Origin: Nocardia yamanashiensis NBRC 100130
Lineage (GTDB): Bacteria > Actinomycetota > Actinomycetes > Mycobacteriales > Mycobacteriaceae
Length of the DNA: 64,000 nt
Direction: 5' to 3'
Assembly (NCBI RefSeq): GCF_001613325.1
Contig: NZ_BDCD01000014.1
Span: 248,001-312,000, forward strand
Shown: one piece after another, positions 1 through 8,792 of the stretch
Numbering within the stretch: the stretch's first letter is position 1
Layout: every line of letters starts with the position of its first letter
Notes under the pieces: model-generated
Told to the model about the DNA's origin: nothing
Databases searched by the model: none
What the model saw: only the letters and a program-made list of their open reading frames with translations
Made by a program: the position numbers and the translations under genes

Positions 1-846
1 CTACGCACCGCGATCGGCGACACGCCCATCCATTTCGGGGCGCGCGTGACCGGTTTCGAGCAGGACGCGCACGCCGTCACCGTCACCTTCGACGACGGCC
101 GCACGGTCACCGGCGATGTGCTGATCGGCGCGGACGGCATCCGCTCGGCGATCCGCGCGCAGCACGCCGGGCCGGAACCGATCAACGAGTACGGCTACGT
201 CTGCTGGCTCGCCACCACCGAGTTCAGCCATCCACTGGTGAAAGACGGTGTGGCCCGCCATTATTGGGGTCGCGGCCAGCGCTTCGGGTTGATGGATATC
301 GGCGGCGGGCGCGTCTACTGGTGGGGCACCAAGAACGTCGGCGTCGAGACCGCGCGCGCCTACGACGGCGGCAAGACCGGGATCGCGAGCGCGTTCGAGG
401 GCTGGGCGCCGGAGATCCGCGAGGCCATCGCCGTCACCCCGGAGGCCGCCATCGTGAGCGTCCCGGCGCAGGACCGGAACTTCCTGGACCGTTGGGGCAC
501 CGGCCGTTTCACCCTCGCCGGGGATGCCGCGCACCCCATGCTGACCAGCTTCAGCCAGGGCGCGGGCTCGGCCATCGAGGACGGGTATGTGCTCGCGCAT
601 CACCTGGCCGCCGACCCGGATCCGGTGCGCGCGCTGCGCGCCTACGAGGCCGCGCGCCGGGATCGCACCCGCATGCTGGTCGCGGGGTCGCGGCGGCTCA
701 GCAAGATGGAGCAGCTCGAATCGGCCGTGCCGGTGCGGGTGCGGGACGCGATTCTGCGTTTCACGCCCATGCCGATCATGCGCGCCCAGAACATCGCCCC
801 CATGCGTTTCACCCTGCCCGTCACCACCGCCCTGGAGCCCCGATGA
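1..846 (+). CDS. FAD-dependent monooxygenase, 5' truncated
   Basis: The gene enters from the left edge, so its N-terminal dinucleotide-binding GxGxxG motif is missing; 281 residues are visible. The protein belongs to the PheA/TetX-like aromatic-ring hydroxylase group, which uses NAD(P)H, FAD and O2 to hydroxylate small organic substrates. The visible support is a DG motif (LIGADGIRSAIR, about 40 residues in) and the second FAD-contact motif GDAAHPMLTSFSQG followed by an acidic IEDGYVLA helix. Its TGA overlaps the ATG of the next gene (ATGA), so the two are probably translationally coupled and may act on the same compound. The substrate cannot be told from sequence. Confidence 0.85.
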   Translation, partial: LRTAIGDTPIHFGARVTGFEQDAHAVTVTFDDGRTVTGDVLIGADGIRSAIRAQHAGPEPINEYGYVCWLATTEFSHPLVKDGVARHYWGRGQRFGLMDIGGGRVYWWGTKNVGVETARAYDGGKTGIASAFEGWAPEIREAIAVTPEAAIVSVPAQDRNFLDRWGTGRFTLAGDAAHPMLTSFSQGAGSAIEDGYVLAHHLAADPDPVRALRAYEAARRDRTRMLVAGSRRLSKMEQLESAVPVRVRDAILRFTPMPIMRAQNIAPMRFTLPVTTALEPR

Positions 847-1694
847 CCGCCTGGAAATCCGTCGAACTCGCTTGCGGGCCCATCGAATACCTCGATTCCG
901 GGGCGGGGCCGACGCTGGTCTTCCTGCACGGCGCTATGAAGGACGCGCGGGTCTGGCGGGAGGTGGTGGCGCGGCTCGTACCGCACTATCGGTGCATCCG
1001 CCCGACCATGCCGCTGGGCGCGCACCGGCTGCCCATGCGGCCCGGCGCGGATCTGACGGTCGCCGGACTGGCGCGGTTGACCGGCGAGTTCCTCACCGCC
1101 CTGGACCTGCGTGATGTCACGCTCATCCAAAATCATTGGGGCGCAGCCCAGGTCATGCTCGCCGAAGGCCAGGGCGAGCGGCTGTCACGCCTGGTGCTGA
1201 CCGCGTGTGAGGCCTTCGACAACTATCCGCCGGGCCGTCCGGGCCGCCTGTTCGCCCGCGCCGCCAAGGTGCCCGGCGCATTGGATGCGATGGCGCTGCC
1301 CATGCGCGCCCGCTGGTTCCGCACCCGGATGGGCGCGGCCGATGTCTCCGCGCTGCGCCCGCTCCCCCGCGATCTCGCCGACGAATGGCAGCTGCGCTTC
1401 ACCGATCGCGCCGTGCGCGGTGATCTGGCGACGGTGCTGCGGGACAGCTACCTGCCGGCGGATCTGACGCGCTGGGCCAAGGCCACCGAATCGTTCCCCG
1501 GTCCGGCTCTCGTGGTGTGGGCGGGCGGCGATCGGCTCATGCCGCGCGAGCACGGTCCCCGCCTGGCGGCGTCCTTCCCACACGGCACGCTGGTGGAGAT
1601 CGCCGACAGCGCCACCTGCCTGCCCCTCGATCAACCGGTGGCACTGGCCGACGCCATCTCCGAGTTCCTGACCGCCACCGAGCCCGCTACCTGA
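843..1694 (+). CDS. alpha/beta hydrolase-fold protein with altered catalytic site
   Basis: 283 residues with the alpha/beta-hydrolase layout: an oxyanion-hole segment (VFLHGAMKDARVW, about residues 27-40), a strand-turn-helix elbow, and a C-terminal VEIADSATCLPLDQP segment. At the nucleophile elbow, where hydrolases have GxSxG and dehalogenase-like members have GNDTG, this protein reads QNHWGA, placing His where Ser or Asp should be. The C-terminal catalytic His is also absent (SATCLP). It may therefore be a non-hydrolytic member or use other chemistry. The start overlaps the stop of the upstream monooxygenase by four bases, which fixes the start and suggests a two-gene operon. Confidence 0.8.
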   Translation: MTAWKSVELACGPIEYLDSGAGPTLVFLHGAMKDARVWREVVARLVPHYRCIRPTMPLGAHRLPMRPGADLTVAGLARLTGEFLTALDLRDVTLIQNHWGAAQVMLAEGQGERLSRLVLTACEAFDNYPPGRPGRLFARAAKVPGALDAMALPMRARWFRTRMGAADVSALRPLPRDLADEWQLRFTDRAVRGDLATVLRDSYLPADLTRWAKATESFPGPALVVWAGGDRLMPREHGPRLAASFPHGTLVEIADSATCLPLDQPVALADAISEFLTATEPAT

Positions 1695-1727
1695 TCCACA
1701 CACCCGCATCGCGGAGAAATCTCGCGC

Positions 1728-1757
1728 ACCGGTCGCACTCCCCGCGGCGCGACCGGT
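1728..1757. terminator. hairpin after the monooxygenase-hydrolase operon
   Basis: A perfect 9-bp inverted repeat (ACCGGTCGC / GCGACCGGT) with a 12-base loop lies 33 bases after the hydrolase stop. No T-run follows, as is common for actinobacterial terminators. It separates this operon from the E1 gene. Confidence 0.45.
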
Positions 1758-1902
1758 TGCGCGGACCCGCCGCGCGCGGGCCCGACTCTCGATACCGTGG
1801 ATCGCACGCCGGGCCGACGAATGCGGAGTTGCGGCGGAGATCGATGTTCCACATTTACGCTGATGACCCGGCGTAAGCGACATATCGGACAAATGGTGAG
1901 AG

Positions 1903-4098
1903 GTGAGTCGGATCAACGAGCGGGAGGCGGAACTGGACCAATGGTTTCGCGCGGAAGTCACCGCCGCGAGACCCGGTCCCGCTCGCGCACAACACGAACC
2001 ACTCGCGCCCGGCGCGCCCTGCACCGGCGCCGAGGCCCTCGAACTGTTCGACGCCCAGGTCACCGCGCGTCATCTGGATCTGATCGCCCGGCAGTTGGGG
2101 CGGGACGGGCGCGGGTACTACAGCATCGGGTCGGCGGGGCACGAAGGGAACGCGGCGGTCGCGGCGGCATTGCGGGTCACCGATCCGGCGCTGCTGCACT
2201 ATCGTTCGGCGGCGTTCTTCGTGCAGCGCACCCGGCAGGCGGGCGGCATCGACCCGATCCGGGATGTGCTGCTGGGGGTGCTGGCGGCGGCCGCGGATCC
2301 GATTTCCGGTGGGCGGCACAAGGTTTTCGGCAGCCACGCCGCGCACGTGATCCCGCAGACCTCGACCATCGCGTCGCATCTGCCGCGGGCGGTCGGGCTG
2401 GCGTTCGCCCTCGAGCGGGCGGCGGGGCAGGGGGTGGCGTGCCCGTGGCCGGCGGACGCGGTGGTGGTGTGCAGTTTCGGTGATGCGTCGGCGAATCATT
2501 CGACGGCGGCCGGGGCGATCAATACCGCCGTGCACACCGCGCACCTGGGGGTGCCGATGCCGATTCTGTTCGTGTGCGAGGACAACGGGATCGGGATCAG
2601 CGTGCCGACGCCGCGCACCTGGATCGAGCACGCGTACGGGTCGCGACCCGGGCTGCGCTGGTTCGACGCCGACGGGGCCGAGCTCACCGAAGCGCTGAGC
2701 GTGGCGAGCGAGGCCGCGAAATGGGTTCGCACGCATCGCAAACCGGCTTTCCTGCGCTTGCGGACGGTGCGGCTGCTCGGGCATGCGGGCTCGGATGTGG
2801 AATCGGCCTACCGGCGTCCCGCCGAACTGGCCGCCGATCTGCGCCGGGATCCGGTGACGCGGACCGCGGAACTGCTCATCGCGGCCGGTGTCGCCACGCC
2901 CGGGGAACTCATCCGCCGGTACGACGATCTCGGCGCGCGGGTCGCGGCCACGGCCGAAAGTCTGCGCGAGGAACCGAAACTCACCTCCGCCGCCGCGGTC
3001 ATGGCGCCGCTCGCGCCCGCGCGGCCGACAGTGGTGCGGACCGACGCGCTGCGCGGGACGGCGGGCGCGGACGGCGACAAGGGCGATCCGATGACGTTGG
3101 CGCAGGCGGTCAATCACACGCTGGCGCAACTGCTCACCCGCGATCCCGACGTCCTGGTCTTCGGTGAGGACGTGGGCCGCAAGGGCGGGGTGTACGGCGT
3201 CACCAAAGGCCTGCAGCAGCAATTCGGCGTGCGGCGGGTCTTCGACACGCTGCTGGACGAGCAGAGCGTGCTCGGTACCGCGCTGGGCGCGGGCCTGGCC
3301 GGGTTCGTGCCCATTCCCGAGATCCAATACCTGGCCTATGTGCACAATGCCGAGGATCAGTTGCGGGGAGAGGCGGCCACGCTGTCCTTCTTCTCGGCCG
3401 GCAAATACCGCAATCCGCTGGTGGTCCGGATCGCCGGCTACGGCTATCAGAAGGGCTTCGGCGGCCATTTCCACAACGACAATTCCCTTGCCGCACTGCG
3501 CGATATCCCCGGCATCGTGATCGCGTCCCCGGCGCGCGCCGACGATGCCGCCGCCATGCTCCGCACCTGCGTGTCCGCCGCCCGCATGGACGGGCGGGTC
3601 TGCGTCTTCCTCGAACCGATCGCCCTCTATCACACCCGCGACCTCTACCGCCCCGGCGACAATGCCTGGCTGGCCCCCGCCGCCGCCCTCCGCCACGCCG
3701 AGATCGGCCGCGCCCGAATCCACGGCACCGGAACCCATCTCACCATCGTCAGCTTCGCCAACGGCGTCCCCATGAGCCTGCGCGTCGCCCGCCGCCTGGC
3801 CACCCGCGGCATCCACGCCCGCGTCCTCGACCTGCGCTGGCTCTCCCCCCTCCCCCTGGAAGACCTCCTCGACAATGCCCGCGCCACCGGCCGCGTCCTC
3901 ATCGCCGACGAAACCCGCCGCAGCGGAAGCGTTTCCGAAGCCGTCCTGGCCGCCCTCCTCGACGCCGGCTACGAAGGCCGCGTCGCCCGGGTAACGAGCG
4001 AAGACAGCTTCATCCCCCTCGGCCCCGCCGCCAACACCGTCCTCCTGGACGAAGCCCGCATAGAATCCGCCGCCGACAAACTCCTGGCCACGCCCTGA
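1903..4098 (+). CDS. fused alpha-beta 2-oxoacid dehydrogenase E1 component
   Basis: 731 residues. The N-terminal ~350 residues match E1-alpha of branched-chain 2-oxoacid or pyruvate dehydrogenases, with the thiamine-pyrophosphate segment GDASANHSTAAGAINTA through CEDNGIGIS (about 200-240). The C-terminal ~350 residues match E1-beta, with VFGEDVGRKGGVYGVTKGL (about 420-440), EIQYLAY, and a transketolase C-terminal domain ending VTSEDSFIPLG. The enzyme would decarboxylate a 2-oxoacid and pass the acyl group to a lipoyl E2. No E2, E3 or lipoyl-protein gene is nearby, so the partner is elsewhere or the enzyme acts alone. GTG start at 1903, preceded by a purine-rich AGAGG. The substrate is not predictable; branched-chain oxoacids are the best guess. 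Confidence 0.85.
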   Translation: MSRINEREAELDQWFRAEVTAARPGPARAQHEPLAPGAPCTGAEALELFDAQVTARHLDLIARQLGRDGRGYYSIGSAGHEGNAAVAAALRVTDPALLHYRSAAFFVQRTRQAGGIDPIRDVLLGVLAAAADPISGGRHKVFGSHAAHVIPQTSTIASHLPRAVGLAFALERAAGQGVACPWPADAVVVCSFGDASANHSTAAGAINTAVHTAHLGVPMPILFVCEDNGIGISVPTPRTWIEHAYGSRPGLRWFDADGAELTEALSVASEAAKWVRTHRKPAFLRLRTVRLLGHAGSDVESAYRRPAELAADLRRDPVTRTAELLIAAGVATPGELIRRYDDLGARVAATAESLREEPKLTSAAAVMAPLAPARPTVVRTDALRGTAGADGDKGDPMTLAQAVNHTLAQLLTRDPDVLVFGEDVGRKGGVYGVTKGLQQQFGVRRVFDTLLDEQSVLGTALGAGLAGFVPIPEIQYLAYVHNAEDQLRGEAATLSFFSAGKYRNPLVVRIAGYGYQKGFGGHFHNDNSLAALRDIPGIVIASPARADDAAAMLRTCVSAARMDGRVCVFLEPIALYHTRDLYRPGDNAWLAPAAALRHAEIGRARIHGTGTHLTIVSFANGVPMSLRVARRLATRGIHARVLDLRWLSPLPLEDLLDNARATGRVLIADETRRSGSVSEAVLAALLDAGYEGRVARVTSEDSFIPLGPAANTVLLDEARIESAADKLLATP

Positions 4099-4214
4099 CC
4101 CGGGATAGACGACGAGCGGGCCCGATGTCCTGTCCAAGGGACACCGCACCCGCCCGCCGCCCGACGCCAGTCCGGTCGGCGCCCCTGTGCCGACGAGGAG
4201 GCACAAGCTCTATC

Positions 4215-4233
4215 TACTGTCTACGTACGTAGA
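4215..4233 (+). promoter_or_regulatory. BlaI-type operator, copy 1
   Basis: A 19-base element containing the palindrome TCTACGTACGTAGA lies 63 bases before the membrane-protein gene at 4297. The same 19 bases occur in reverse complement at 38736-38754, upstream of the blaI-family gene, in the same orientation relative to the downstream gene. The flanks also agree (CGTA then AT). BlaI/MecI-family repressors bind short dyads of this kind, so this is a candidate BlaI site. Confidence 0.65.
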
Positions 4234-4296
4234 TCGTACATACTCGCCCGCCTCCCGTCACCACCCACCTCAGCCGGCCCCTGTGCGCTGCGGCAA

Positions 4297-4671
4297 ATGA
4301 TCGTTCCGGACTACCCTGCGAACGTGGAGTTCGAGACCAGCCCGGGCCTACGCGCCATCGACCTGATCGCCGCCCTGGCCTTGGTAGCAGCGGTGTTCTT
4401 CGCCGGCATGACCGCCACACTGCTCATCGGCTTCCTCGGCGCCCCCGGCGGAGCATCCAGCGAATGCACCGGCCAATGCCGCACCTTCGTCGACGCGGGC
4501 GCCGGCCTGATGGCTGTCGGAACCATCGTCGTCGGATCCACCGCCCTGATACTGATGGCCCGCAGCTGGTGGCTCAGGCGCCCCCTGGTGATCTGGCCAC
4601 TGCTGGCAATCCCACTACTGGCAGTTCTGGCCGGCACCGGCTTCGCACTCGCCATGTACGGCCCCGCCTGA
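4297..4671 (+). CDS. small three-helix membrane protein
   Basis: 124 residues with three clear hydrophobic segments (about residues 22-48, 70-90 and 97-118) and a short loop containing CTGQC between the first two. I do not recognise the family. The ATG at 4297 is the longest start; GTG at 4324 is an alternative. A putative BlaI-type operator lies 63 bases upstream, suggesting control by the BlaI regulator encoded at 38.2-38.6 kb. The last 57 bases overlap the 3' end of the convergent gene on the other strand. Confidence 0.65.
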   Translation: MIVPDYPANVEFETSPGLRAIDLIAALALVAAVFFAGMTATLLIGFLGAPGGASSECTGQCRTFVDAGAGLMAVGTIVVGSTALILMARSWWLRRPLVIWPLLAIPLLAVLAGTGFALAMYGPA

Positions 4672-5187
4672 CCCCTCGGGTTTCGGCATTGCGCGCAGGG
4701 CTAGCACCTGGCCGGTGGCTGTGTGCTCACGGGTGATTTCCACGGTGCCGATACCGAATTCGATATCGAGGCGTTCACCGTCTCCGTGGGTGAGGCCCGC
4801 GTGGTCGCCGTCGGTGGTCATGTTGAGGGGAGGGTAGGCGAGGGCCAGGACCAGCGTGCCGCTCGGGAGGTCGATGAGCGCTAGCGGGGAGGTCCGGAGG
4901 CGGGGCTCGTGTTCGAGGGCTTCGGCGGGGATGGGGTGGATGCCTGGTTCCTCGGGGAGTGAGATCCAGAGGGTTCTGCCTGCCGCATCGTGATGGACTT
5001 CGTAGCGGCCGTCGCCGTGAGCTTCTTCGACGTAGGCGCGGAGGCCGTCGAGCGTCAGGGAGGTGCTGCCCTCGGACGCCAATTCCGGCCCGTGGACATC
5101 CCAGCCGCCGTAGCGGGTCCGGGAATCGCACAGCAGCAGGAACAGTCCGTCGTGCACGGGGTTTCGAATCGAGCCGAGGTAGTCCAC
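4615..5187 (-). CDS. hypothetical protein, about 190 residues
   Basis: No family recognised. The protein is acidic and looks globular, with a two-part layout: residues 1-75 contain LFLLLCDSRTRYGGWDVHGPE and an AYVEEAHGDGRYEVHH stretch; the rest is beta-rich, with LALIDLPSGTLVLALAYPP and GERLDIEFGIGTVEITRE. The frame stays open to 5271, but the upstream part looks non-coding, so GTG at 5187 is preferred. Its 3' end overlaps the convergent membrane-protein gene by 57 bases. The layout resembles other small orphan proteins common in Nocardia accessory regions, some of which are immunity proteins; that role is inference only. Confidence 0.55.
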   Translation of the reverse strand: MDYLGSIRNPVHDGLFLLLCDSRTRYGGWDVHGPELASEGSTSLTLDGLRAYVEEAHGDGRYEVHHDAAGRTLWISLPEEPGIHPIPAEALEHEPRLRTSPLALIDLPSGTLVLALAYPPLNMTTDGDHAGLTHGDGERLDIEFGIGTVEITREHTATGQVLALRAMPKPEGSGGAVHGECEAGAGQNCQ

Positions 5188-5274
5188 GGTCGCCGAGCTT
5201 ACGACGCCGCGCCGACAGTCAGTCTGCGTCCGAGGTTGGTTCTTGGTGCTACGGGTGTTCGCGGACAACACGAC

Positions 5275-6120
5275 TCAAGTGATCCGTGCGGCCATCAAGG
5301 TTTCGAAGGTGTAGGGCCGCAGACCATCGGTACGGTCGGCGAAGTACCGCTGCTGCAGGTCTGCCCGTGTGGGGTGATCCACGACCTTCAGCCCGCACCT
5401 GGCTACCAGGCTCTCGATCTCGGTGACCGGCCAGCCAGGCTGAAGCGGCTCGCCGACAGAAGCCGCGATCGGTCGGTAAATATGGGCGTACTCCGCCCCC
5501 GCGTCATCGAGCGCAGCGTCCTCTGCCAGATAGGAGAACACCACCTCGGACCCGGGAGCAGCCGCCGCGATCATCTGCAACGTCGACTCGATCGCCCGCG
5601 CCGTCAGATACGGGGCGACGCCCGTCCAGCAGAACATCGCCGGCTGCGCCCAATCGAACCCTGCCGCACCCAGTGCTTCCTGAACCGTTCCGGCCTCGAA
5701 ATCGACCGGCACGAACACCTGAGAGGCGCTGAGCGGCAGCCCGAGTTCACTGACCCGCTCGATCTTCCAAGCTTGGGAGGCCGGATGATCGACCTCGAAT
5801 ACCGTCATCGGCCCGAGCAGATCCGGCCGCCGCCACGCGAACGAGTCGAGCCCCGCACCGAGAATCACATACTGCGTGAAACCACCGGCAACCAGCCGAT
5901 CCTCGGCATACCGGCTGCGGGTACACACAGCCGCACGAGCCTCACGAACAACCCACCCGGGAAACAACGGCTCGAACCGATCCCGCAACTCCTGCCATAC
6001 AGGGCCCACAAGCACCAGAGCCAGCACATCGTCCAACACCCAAGGCGAGGCCGTCTCCAGGCGAAACAATCCACGCGACACAGCCGCAAACATCGCCGTC
6101 CTGCTCGGCGCGCTTTCCAT
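5275..6120 (-). CDS. class I SAM-dependent methyltransferase (TIGR00027/Ppm1-like)
   Basis: 281 residues. The SAM-binding motif YVILGAGLDSFAWR sits at about residues 83-96, followed by VFEVDHPASQAWK, both typical of the leucine-carboxyl-methyltransferase-like family that is greatly expanded in mycolic-acid actinobacteria. A C-terminal segment FSYLAED...GWPVTEIESLVARCGLKVVDH is also characteristic. The start at 6120 is chosen because GGAGGGAT lies just upstream; the open frame extends to 6210 without support. Substrates of this family are mostly unknown; in a few cases they are small acids or natural-product intermediates. Confidence 0.85.
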   Translation of the reverse strand: MESAPSRTAMFAAVSRGLFRLETASPWVLDDVLALVLVGPVWQELRDRFEPLFPGWVVREARAAVCTRSRYAEDRLVAGGFTQYVILGAGLDSFAWRRPDLLGPMTVFEVDHPASQAWKIERVSELGLPLSASQVFVPVDFEAGTVQEALGAAGFDWAQPAMFCWTGVAPYLTARAIESTLQMIAAAAPGSEVVFSYLAEDAALDDAGAEYAHIYRPIAASVGEPLQPGWPVTEIESLVARCGLKVVDHPTRADLQQRYFADRTDGLRPYTFETLMAARIT

Positions 6121-6218
6121 GCATCCCTCCTTGCCGCCCAGACCCGACCACGCTGGCCACACCCACTCCGCGCACTTCACAGAATGCGCCCGAATCACCG
6201 TGACGGCCATAGCCAGAT

Positions 6219-6587
6219 CTACACCGGCGCGGTGGAGAAGTACTGAACCAGACAGAATTCGTGTTCCTCAGGATCGGCCATCACGACGACCACGCCTTCG
6301 GCATACTCGTGCCGCTCGCCAGTACATCGGCCCCCGAGAGCGATCACCTGCGCGATCCCTTCATCGATGTCATCCACGGCAATATCGAGGTGAACGCGCA
6401 CCTTGTCGCGCTTGGGTTCGACGACAGGCTGAAAAACCAAGCGCGGCTGAGGATCACCGGCCTGTCCGAGGTAGATCCAACCAGGTTCGGACGGACCCGG
6501 CGGGCGCTCCAGCAGAGCGCTCCAAAAGGCTGCAACCCGATGCACATCGACGCAATCGATGGTCACTCCCACCCAACGGTTTGCCAT
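6219..6587 (-). CDS. VOC (glyoxalase/bleomycin-resistance) family protein
   Basis: 122 residues with two beta-alpha-beta-beta-beta half-modules: WVGVTIDCVDVHRVAAFWSALL (about 5-27) and VRVHLDIAVDDIDEGIAQVIALGG (about 63-86), ending with the usual ADPEEHEFCLVQ strand. This is the 'glyoxalase-like domain' subtype with AFW near the start of helix 1. Such proteins may bind metal, sequester hydrophobic compounds or act as dioxygenases or isomerases. The initiating ATG at 6587 gives the standard domain length. Confidence 0.8.
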   Translation of the reverse strand: MANRWVGVTIDCVDVHRVAAFWSALLERPPGPSEPGWIYLGQAGDPQPRLVFQPVVEPKRDKVRVHLDIAVDDIDEGIAQVIALGGRCTGERHEYAEGVVVVMADPEEHEFCLVQYFSTAPV

Positions 6588-6739
6588 TTCGCCAGTATCG
6601 ATCGATCGCACACCGATGGCGAACCGATCAGCTGTTCTCGTCGTGCACCAAATGCGTACGCGTGGCCTGGCGGGAACAGATGATCGAAGAGCGCGAATCC
6701 GCTGCCGGCCGAGCAACTGAATTGCCGCTGCCGGCGACG

Positions 6740-7102
6740 TCAGCCGATAAAGGGATTGCCCCAGCCCCCACTGCAGGCGGCGATGATCGTCACCGTACCT
6801 GCGTAGCAAGGGATGATCCCGAACCCCACCAGGAATCGAATCGTGGCGGAGTTCCGGCCTCGAAAGTGCATGCGTACGGTGCTGACGATCGCGGTCACCG
6901 CCCAGATGGCTAGCGCGAGAAGCGATCCCACCGGTAGTGCCCAGAAGTACAGGACGCCTACGAGCACCAGCATGGAGACGAAGATCAGTGCGAACCCCGA
7001 TACGACACCGAGGAGCACGTCCAGGCAGTACCGGGTCCAGGTCCACAGTCCGGCCCGCCCGGCGACCTTCTCGACGGTGAGGTCGGCATCGGCCGTTCGC
7101 AT
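6740..7102 (-). CDS. small membrane protein, 120 residues
   Basis: Family not recognised. Three hydrophobic segments are visible (about residues 28-52, 56-77 and 90-112), with a basic loop VRMHFRGRNSATIRF between the second and third and a Gly-rich C-terminus (ACSGGWGNPFIG). Likely an inner-membrane protein. The 152 bases between it and the downstream VOC gene contain no gene I can support. Confidence 0.6.
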   Translation of the reverse strand: MRTADADLTVEKVAGRAGLWTWTRYCLDVLLGVVSGFALIFVSMLVLVGVLYFWALPVGSLLALAIWAVTAIVSTVRMHFRGRNSATIRFLVGFGIIPCYAGTVTIIAACSGGWGNPFIG

Positions 7103-7191
7103 AAGTCGAGCATCGCGAGGTCTACTTCGCTGGTCAATACTGTTCTGGCAAGTGCTCGCAGCGTCACATCGGTGGAGTTGAGGATGGCCGT

Positions 7192-7698
7192 GTGGAAGAG
7201 GCGGAGCGGGAGAGTTGCTCGTTAGGCTTGCTCGTGACGTTGAGGCAGGTCTTCCTTCAGCTGGGAGCTGATCACCGGCGGCAGGTCCACCTGGCGTTGT
7301 GTGAGGAGGCGCTGTCGGTCTGGGTCGGGTTCGTGCGGGGCAAGCGTGGTCGGATTCGGTATCGCGATTCGGTTGTCGGGGTGCGGCACGAACTGGATGT
7401 CGAGCTTCCGGCTGATGCGCTTCGCTGCGTCTGCGCTGGAAGGGATCTGGCGGATGTCAGTGGGCGGTATCTCGAGCCGATCACCGCTTTGCAGGACGAT
7501 GATCTGAGGTTCCCCGAATCGGTCGAGTTCGCCTTCTACGCGATTTACAACTGTTTCTCCAAGTATGTCCGCGGAGAAGACATCCCGGATTGGCTCATCG
7601 TCAACCAGGCCTTGTCGATTCACGACCCCGGCGAGGTCGAGGAACGGCTGATGCGCGTGATCGACAGGGTCCGGCCGGCCGATTCGGCCTCCACGTGA
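7192..7698 (+). CDS. hypothetical protein, 168 residues
   Basis: No family recognised. Mostly helical, acidic and soluble, with LRQVFLQLGADHRRQVHLALCEEALSVW at the N-terminus and a hydrophobic-aromatic centre (FAFYAIYNCFSKYV, about 115-128). The organisation resembles small immunity or antitoxin-like proteins, but nothing more specific can be said. GTG at 7192 is the first start in frame; a GTG near residue 15 is possible. Confidence 0.55.
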   Translation: MEEAERESCSLGLLVTLRQVFLQLGADHRRQVHLALCEEALSVWVGFVRGKRGRIRYRDSVVGVRHELDVELPADALRCVCAGRDLADVSGRYLEPITALQDDDLRFPESVEFAFYAIYNCFSKYVRGEDIPDWLIVNQALSIHDPGEVEERLMRVIDRVRPADSAST

Positions 7699-7834
7699 GA
7701 TTCGCTGTCTCGCAATGGCGGTCGGCACAGCTCGAGATCAGCAACCGGACCAGGAATCCCTGGCAGCATCGCATCCCGTTCACCGGATGAGGTAGAAAGT
7801 CCACGAAGACATCAATTCTCGCGGACGGAGCCCC

Positions 7835-8176
7835 ATGCCGATTACGAACCAGCAGGTCGCGGAGCATACGTTCCTGAAACCGCTGTATGCCGACTCGTAC
7901 TTCCCTGATCACGTTCTCGACAAGGGCGTGGCGATCCTGCAGCGCCTGTGCGAGCGGATCGAGGCCGAGAAGCCGGCGGATCTGGCTGCCCTGTACGCGC
8001 TGACTTGGGCTGCGACCGAGGAATTCAACCTGTTGGAGGCGGAGTTCGAAGCGGCCGGGAGCGAGATCGAGACGGTGGCGCGGGATGAGATCGGCGAGGA
8101 TTTCTGGTTCATCGCCTCGGCCTACGGGTTCAGCGACGCCGACTCGGAGGAATTGATCGCGACCCGCGACTGGTGA
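7835..8176 (+). CDS. DUF5713 family protein
   Basis: 113 residues, full-length for the family. It shows the conserved N-terminal MPITNQQVAEHTFLKPLYADSY, a central LYALTWAATEEFNLLEAEFE, and the C-terminal hallmarks GSEIETVARDEIGEDFWFIASAYGF and EELIATRDW. Function is unknown; members are small cytoplasmic proteins found beside polymorphic-toxin immunity genes and other orphan domains. It stands alone on the plus strand and converges on the DinB gene eight bases away. Confidence 0.8.
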   Translation: MPITNQQVAEHTFLKPLYADSYFPDHVLDKGVAILQRLCERIEAEKPADLAALYALTWAATEEFNLLEAEFEAAGSEIETVARDEIGEDFWFIASAYGFSDADSEELIATRDW

Positions 8177-8183
8177 GCCGCTC

Positions 8184-8696
8184 CTATTCGCCGGTCCGAC
8201 CGTCGATTCGCTCTCGCAGCAGGTCGGCGTGACCATTGTGACGAGCGTATTCCTCGATCATGTGCGTCAGGATCCAGCGCGCGCTGTAGCCATCCTCGCC
8301 GGGCCGGCGCTCACCGACCGTATCGAGTGACTCACAGCCGCCGACGATCTCCCGCGAGCGAGCGCACTCCTCATGCCATAACCGAAACGCCTCATCGACG
8401 TCCGCATTCTCGACGTCGAAGTCGACATCTTCCGATCGCTCGGCCCCCCAATAGAGCGCGGGCGCATCGACACCACCGAGAGTGCGGGCGAACCAGCCGC
8501 GCTCCACATCGGTCATATGGCGAACGAGCCCGAGTAGCGACAGCTTCGACGGCGACACCGCTCGCAGCCGCAGCTGGGCGGCAGAAAGCCCTGAACACTT
8601 CCACGCCAAGGTATCCCGCTGGAACTGGAGAAATCCGGTCAGCGTCTCCCGCTCACCCGCAATCCGAGACGTCTGTTCCCGCTCACTCGACTCCAT
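8184..8696 (-). CDS. DinB-family protein (DUF664)
   Basis: 170 residues forming the DinB four-helix bundle. The signature LLGLVRHMTDVERGWFARTLGG (about 53-74) carries the first metal-binding His, and the C-terminal WILTHMIEEYARHNGHADLLRERIDG gives the paired His residues that complete the metal site. This DUF664 subgroup is related to mycothiol/bacillithiol S-transferases, so thiol-dependent detoxification is plausible in a mycothiol-producing actinobacterium. The ATG at 8696 gives the usual family length. Confidence 0.85.
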   Translation of the reverse strand: MESSEREQTSRIAGERETLTGFLQFQRDTLAWKCSGLSAAQLRLRAVSPSKLSLLGLVRHMTDVERGWFARTLGGVDAPALYWGAERSEDVDFDVENADVDEAFRLWHEECARSREIVGGCESLDTVGERRPGEDGYSARWILTHMIEEYARHNGHADLLRERIDGRTGE

Positions 8697-8792
8697 TCGA
8701 TCATTCTCGCCCGGTTCCCCATTGCCGACACCGGGATCCGCGCGTTCGCCGACTTCGAACCGCCACGATCCACCCTCGCCACGACCGACCAT

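Noticed and set aside
4131..4144. Terminator hairpin after the E1 gene (TGTCC/GGACA)
   Set aside because: A five-base stem is too weak.
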